Assembly: GCF_002796975.1 (NCBI RefSeq)
Contig: NZ_PEKV01000009.1
Span: forward strand, 65,098-128,588
Direction: 5' to 3'
DNA from: Ferrovibrio sp.
GTDB lineage: Bacteria; Pseudomonadota; Alphaproteobacteria; Ferrovibrionales; Ferrovibrionaceae
Length of the DNA: 63,491 bases
Below, piece by piece: positions 61,322-63,491 of the stretch. The notes below the pieces were generated by a model that was given only the letters and a program-made list of their open reading frames with translations, did no database searches and was not told the origin of the DNA. Position 1 is the stretch's first letter; the number at the start of each line of letters is the position of its first letter. Made by a program: the position numbers and the translations under genes.

Positions 61322-61780
61322 GTGTCCAGGCGTATAGACTGGCCGGATCTTCTGCTCGGCCTGTTCCTGCTGCTGGTCGCGACGGGTACGCTCGTCGCGA
61401 CCAGAAAGCTTGGTGTCGGCACGGCCGCCAATATGGGGCCGGGCTACATGCCGCGGGTGATCGCAATCGCCGTGATTCTGTTCGGTCTGTTCTTTACCGG
61501 ACGCGGCCTGCTGCGCAGTCATCTGGGGATCGCGCAGGTTCACTTGCGACCGCTGCTCGCCATTCCGCTGGCCGTGGCACTGTTTTCACTGCTGGTGGAA
61601 GTGGCCGGTCTCGCTGTCGCCTCGCTGATCACCATTCTGGCTGCAGCTTACGCCACCCATGAAGTGCGGGCGCGGGAGGCGGTGATCTTCGGTGTGGTGA
61701 TTGCCGCGGCATCGGTGCTGCTGTTCGTCAAGGTGCTGTCGCTGCCGTTGCCGATCTGGCCGCCGGATCTGTTCGGGTAA
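61322..61780 (+). CDS. tctB: TTT-family small membrane subunit TctB
   Basis: 152 residues with four hydrophobic segments: LLLGLFLLLVATGTLVATR, YMPRVIAIAVILFGLFFTG, LAIPLAVALFSLLVEVAGL and VVIAAASVLLFVKVLSL. Weakly conserved DUF1468 type. Starts with GTG 61322, 5 bp after tctC; the longer ATG-initiated frame overlaps tctC. Non-catalytic partner of TctA. Confidence 0.88.
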   Translation: MSRRIDWPDLLLGLFLLLVATGTLVATRKLGVGTAANMGPGYMPRVIAIAVILFGLFFTGRGLLRSHLGIAQVHLRPLLAIPLAVALFSLLVEVAGLAVASLITILAAAYATHEVRAREAVIFGVVIAAASVLLFVKVLSLPLPIWPPDLFG

Positions 61781-61785
61781 CGCAC

Positions 61786-63288
61786 ATGGAATTGCTCGAC
61801 AACCTGATGCTCGGCCTGTCCACGGCCTTCCAGTTCAAGAACCTGCTGTTCTGCCTGATAGGTGCGCTGATCGGCACCGCCATTGGCGTGCTGCCCGGCA
61901 TTGGCCCGATCCCGACTGTGGCATTGCTGTTGCCCTTCACCTTCGGGCTGGAACCCGCCTCGGCGATGATCATGCTGGCCGGCATTTTCTACGGCGCGCA
62001 GTATGGCGGTTCGACCACGGCGATCCTGGTCAACGTGCCAGGTGAAACATCTTCTGTCGTGACCTGCATTGACGGCCACGAGATGGCCAGGCAGGGGCGG
62101 GCAGGGACTGCATTGGCCATTGCCGCGCTGTCATCCTTCTTCGCTGGCACCGTCGCGACGGTGGTGATCGCGGTGCTGAGCCTGCCGCTGTCTGCTCTTG
62201 CGCTGAAATTCACCGCCGTCGAATATTTCTCGCTGCTGGTGCTGGGCCTGATCGCCGCTGTGGTGATGGCGCATGGTTCGGTGATGAAGTCGCTGGCCAT
62301 GGTGCTGCTCGGCCTGCTGATCGGTCTGATCGGCATCGACGTCAATTCGGGTGTCGCCCGCATGACTTTCGGCATCACCGAATTGTCGGATGGCATCGAT
62401 TTCGTGCCGGTCGCCATGGGGCTTTTCGGGCTGGGCGAGATCATCGCCAACTTGGAGCGCAAGGACGAACGGCGCGTAGTCACCAGCCAACGTTTCCGTG
62501 ATCTGATGCCGAGCTGGGCTGACCTGAAGCAGGCATTTCCCGCCATGCTGCGCGGCACGGCAATTGGTTCGGTGCTGGGCGTGCTGCCTGGCGGTGGCGC
62601 GGCTTTGCCGCCATTCACTGCCTATGCGCTGGAGAAGAAGGTGGCGCGCGACCCTTCGCGTTTCGGAAAGGGTGCCATCGAAGGTGTTGCCGGGCCAGAG
62701 GCCGCCAATAATGCAGGCGCGCAGACCAGCTTCATTCCGCTGCTCACGCTCGGCGTGCCGTCGAATGCGCTGATGGCGCTGATGATCGGCGCGCTGATGA
62801 TGCAGGGCATCCAGCCCGGTCCGCAGGTGATGACCGAACAGCCGGCGCTGGTTTGGGGCCTGATCGCCAGCATGTGGGCTGGGAATCTGATGTTGCTGGT
62901 GATCAACCTGCCGCTGGTCGGCGTCTGGGTCTCGATGCTGAAGATTCCCTATCGCCTGCTGTTCCCGGCGATCGTGCTGTTCTGCTGCATCGGCACTTAC
63001 GGCATTTCCAACAGCCTGTTCAATGTCTGGCTCATGCTGGGCTGCGCGGTGATCGGCTATTTCTTCATCAAGATCGGTGTCGAGCCGGCGCCGCTGCTGC
63101 TTGGCCTCGTGCTCGGGCCGCAGCTGGAGGAGAACTTCCGCCGCGCCCTGCTGCTGTCGGATGGCGATTTTACTGTCTTTATCCGCCATCCGATCAGCGC
63201 CGTTCTGCTCGGCGTGGTGGCAATTCTGCTGCTGGCAATGCTGTCGCCCGCAGTGCTGCGCAAACGTAAGGAAGCGCTTACCGAGTAG
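61786..63288 (+). CDS. tctA: TTT-family large membrane subunit TctA
   Basis: 500 residues, about 10-12 TM helices in two halves. Signatures: GVLPGIGPIPTVALLLPFTFGLEPASAMIMLAGIFYGAQYGGS and VLGVLPGGGAALPPFTAYALEKK, EGVAGPEAANNAGAQTSFIPLLTLGVPSN, EENFRRALLLSDGD. Ion-coupled uptake of citrate or another (tri)carboxylate. 5 bp after tctB. Confidence 0.95.
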   Translation: MELLDNLMLGLSTAFQFKNLLFCLIGALIGTAIGVLPGIGPIPTVALLLPFTFGLEPASAMIMLAGIFYGAQYGGSTTAILVNVPGETSSVVTCIDGHEMARQGRAGTALAIAALSSFFAGTVATVVIAVLSLPLSALALKFTAVEYFSLLVLGLIAAVVMAHGSVMKSLAMVLLGLLIGLIGIDVNSGVARMTFGITELSDGIDFVPVAMGLFGLGEIIANLERKDERRVVTSQRFRDLMPSWADLKQAFPAMLRGTAIGSVLGVLPGGGAALPPFTAYALEKKVARDPSRFGKGAIEGVAGPEAANNAGAQTSFIPLLTLGVPSNALMALMIGALMMQGIQPGPQVMTEQPALVWGLIASMWAGNLMLLVINLPLVGVWVSMLKIPYRLLFPAIVLFCCIGTYGISNSLFNVWLMLGCAVIGYFFIKIGVEPAPLLLGLVLGPQLEENFRRALLLSDGDFTVFIRHPISAVLLGVVAILLLAMLSPAVLRKRKEALTE

Positions 63289-63330
63289 GAGATATAGCGG
63301 GCGCAAAGGCTCCCGCTATATATCTCTTTT
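63289..63330 (+). terminator. Terminator after tctA
   Basis: GAGATATAGCGGG (from 63291) and CCCGCTATATATCTC pair with a two-base bulge, followed by TTTT, directly after the tctA stop. It also lies just past the stop of the opposing DUF3606 gene, so it may serve both. Confidence 0.72.
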
Positions 63331-63491
63331 AGGAGGGGTTTTTGCCGAGTACCTTGGCCACGTCATTGACGCTAGTACCCACGGACTCTACTGCCGCATC
63401 CAGCACTTCCGGACGTACGCGGAATTTCTCCGACCACCAGCGGCGTTCATAATCTTCACCGACATTGACATGCGAACGGTCCGCTGGCCCG
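63329..63491 (-). CDS. DUF3606 domain-containing protein (C-terminal part)
   Basis: The last 53 codons of a minus-strand gene that starts beyond the right edge. Readable sequence ADRSHVNVGEDYERRWWSEKF, then RPEVLDAAVESVGTSVNDV and a C-terminal GKNPS, matches the DUF3606 pattern of small conserved proteins of 60-70 residues (DRxRINVxExYEVRYW...LxxAVxxVGTSxxxV). Function unknown. Confidence 0.8.
   Translation of the reverse strand, partial: GPADRSHVNVGEDYERRWWSEKFRVRPEVLDAAVESVGTSVNDVAKVLGKNPS

Overview
The window is GC-rich (roughly 60-65% by eye), densely coded chromosomal DNA. I see no rRNA, tRNA, CRISPR array, insertion sequence or prophage in it. Gene content (class II DAHP synthase, homospermidine synthase, a class I ribonucleotide reductase without an ATP cone, PAS_5-type proteins, TRAP and TTT solute transporters, a GGAAC-N17-CGTT sigma-EcfG type promoter, and 'cgtcattcccgcgaaagcggga' type intergenic palindromes) points to an alphaproteobacterium, probably Rhodospirillales-like. 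That placement is inference from family content, not a database match.

Layout. 1-8.3 kb: the N-terminal part of uvrD, an FAD-linked D-lactate/glycolate-type dehydrogenase, DAHP synthase overlapping nicotinate phosphoribosyltransferase, a nitronate monooxygenase, an orphan TctC-type binding protein and an NADP-dependent reductase. 8.4-13.9 kb: a tight operon nadE-gltX-cimA-trmJ. 14-17.8 kb: a cupin, a thioesterase, a trans-aconitate methyltransferase-like protein and an IlvD/Edd-family dehydratase. 18-19.3 kb: two adjacent genes of a family I do not recognise, carrying three copies of one module. They are followed by a terminator, a palindromic repeat and a helically phased TAAG array. 19.7-24.7 kb: an AbrB-type membrane protein, an aspartoacylase-like amidohydrolase, a mini rod-like protein, a GNAT protein, nrdB and ohrR/ohr. 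24.9-31.9 kb: signalling and stress genes, namely an FMN reductase, a hybrid histidine kinase, twin PAS_5 proteins around a VOC protein, a small stress-type protein, a formamidase-like protein and two SPW membrane proteins. 32-38.9 kb: nrdA, a 570-bp control region with paired DnaA-like boxes, a 1156-residue membrane-anchored coiled-coil protein made of 25-residue repeats, and a hydratase. 39-45.9 kb: aspartase, two SDR proteins lacking the usual catalytic tyrosine, a cofactor-less molybdopterin-fold protein fused by overlap to a histidine kinase, a lipoprotein hydrolase and an HPP protein. 45.9-49.1 kb: a three-gene polysaccharide cluster. 49.2-53 kb: a DUF1194 protein and the polyamine enzymes homospermidine synthase and agmatinase-like ureohydrolase. 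53-58.2 kb: a TRAP transporter operon with its LacI regulator, a hydroxyacid dehydrogenase and a clear operator. 58.3-63.3 kb: an unrecognised coupled gene pair and a LysR-controlled tctCBA operon. The window ends in a DUF3606 gene.

Working together: NAD salvage (pncB, nadE), deoxynucleotide supply (nrdA and nrdB, split by about 8 kb), polyamine synthesis (agmatine to putrescine to homospermidine) and uptake plus oxidation of organic acids are the main metabolic themes. The most unusual observations are the TAAG array at 19.6 kb, the exact 25-residue repeat architecture of the 34.5 kb gene, and the three-copy unknown module at 18-19.3 kb.
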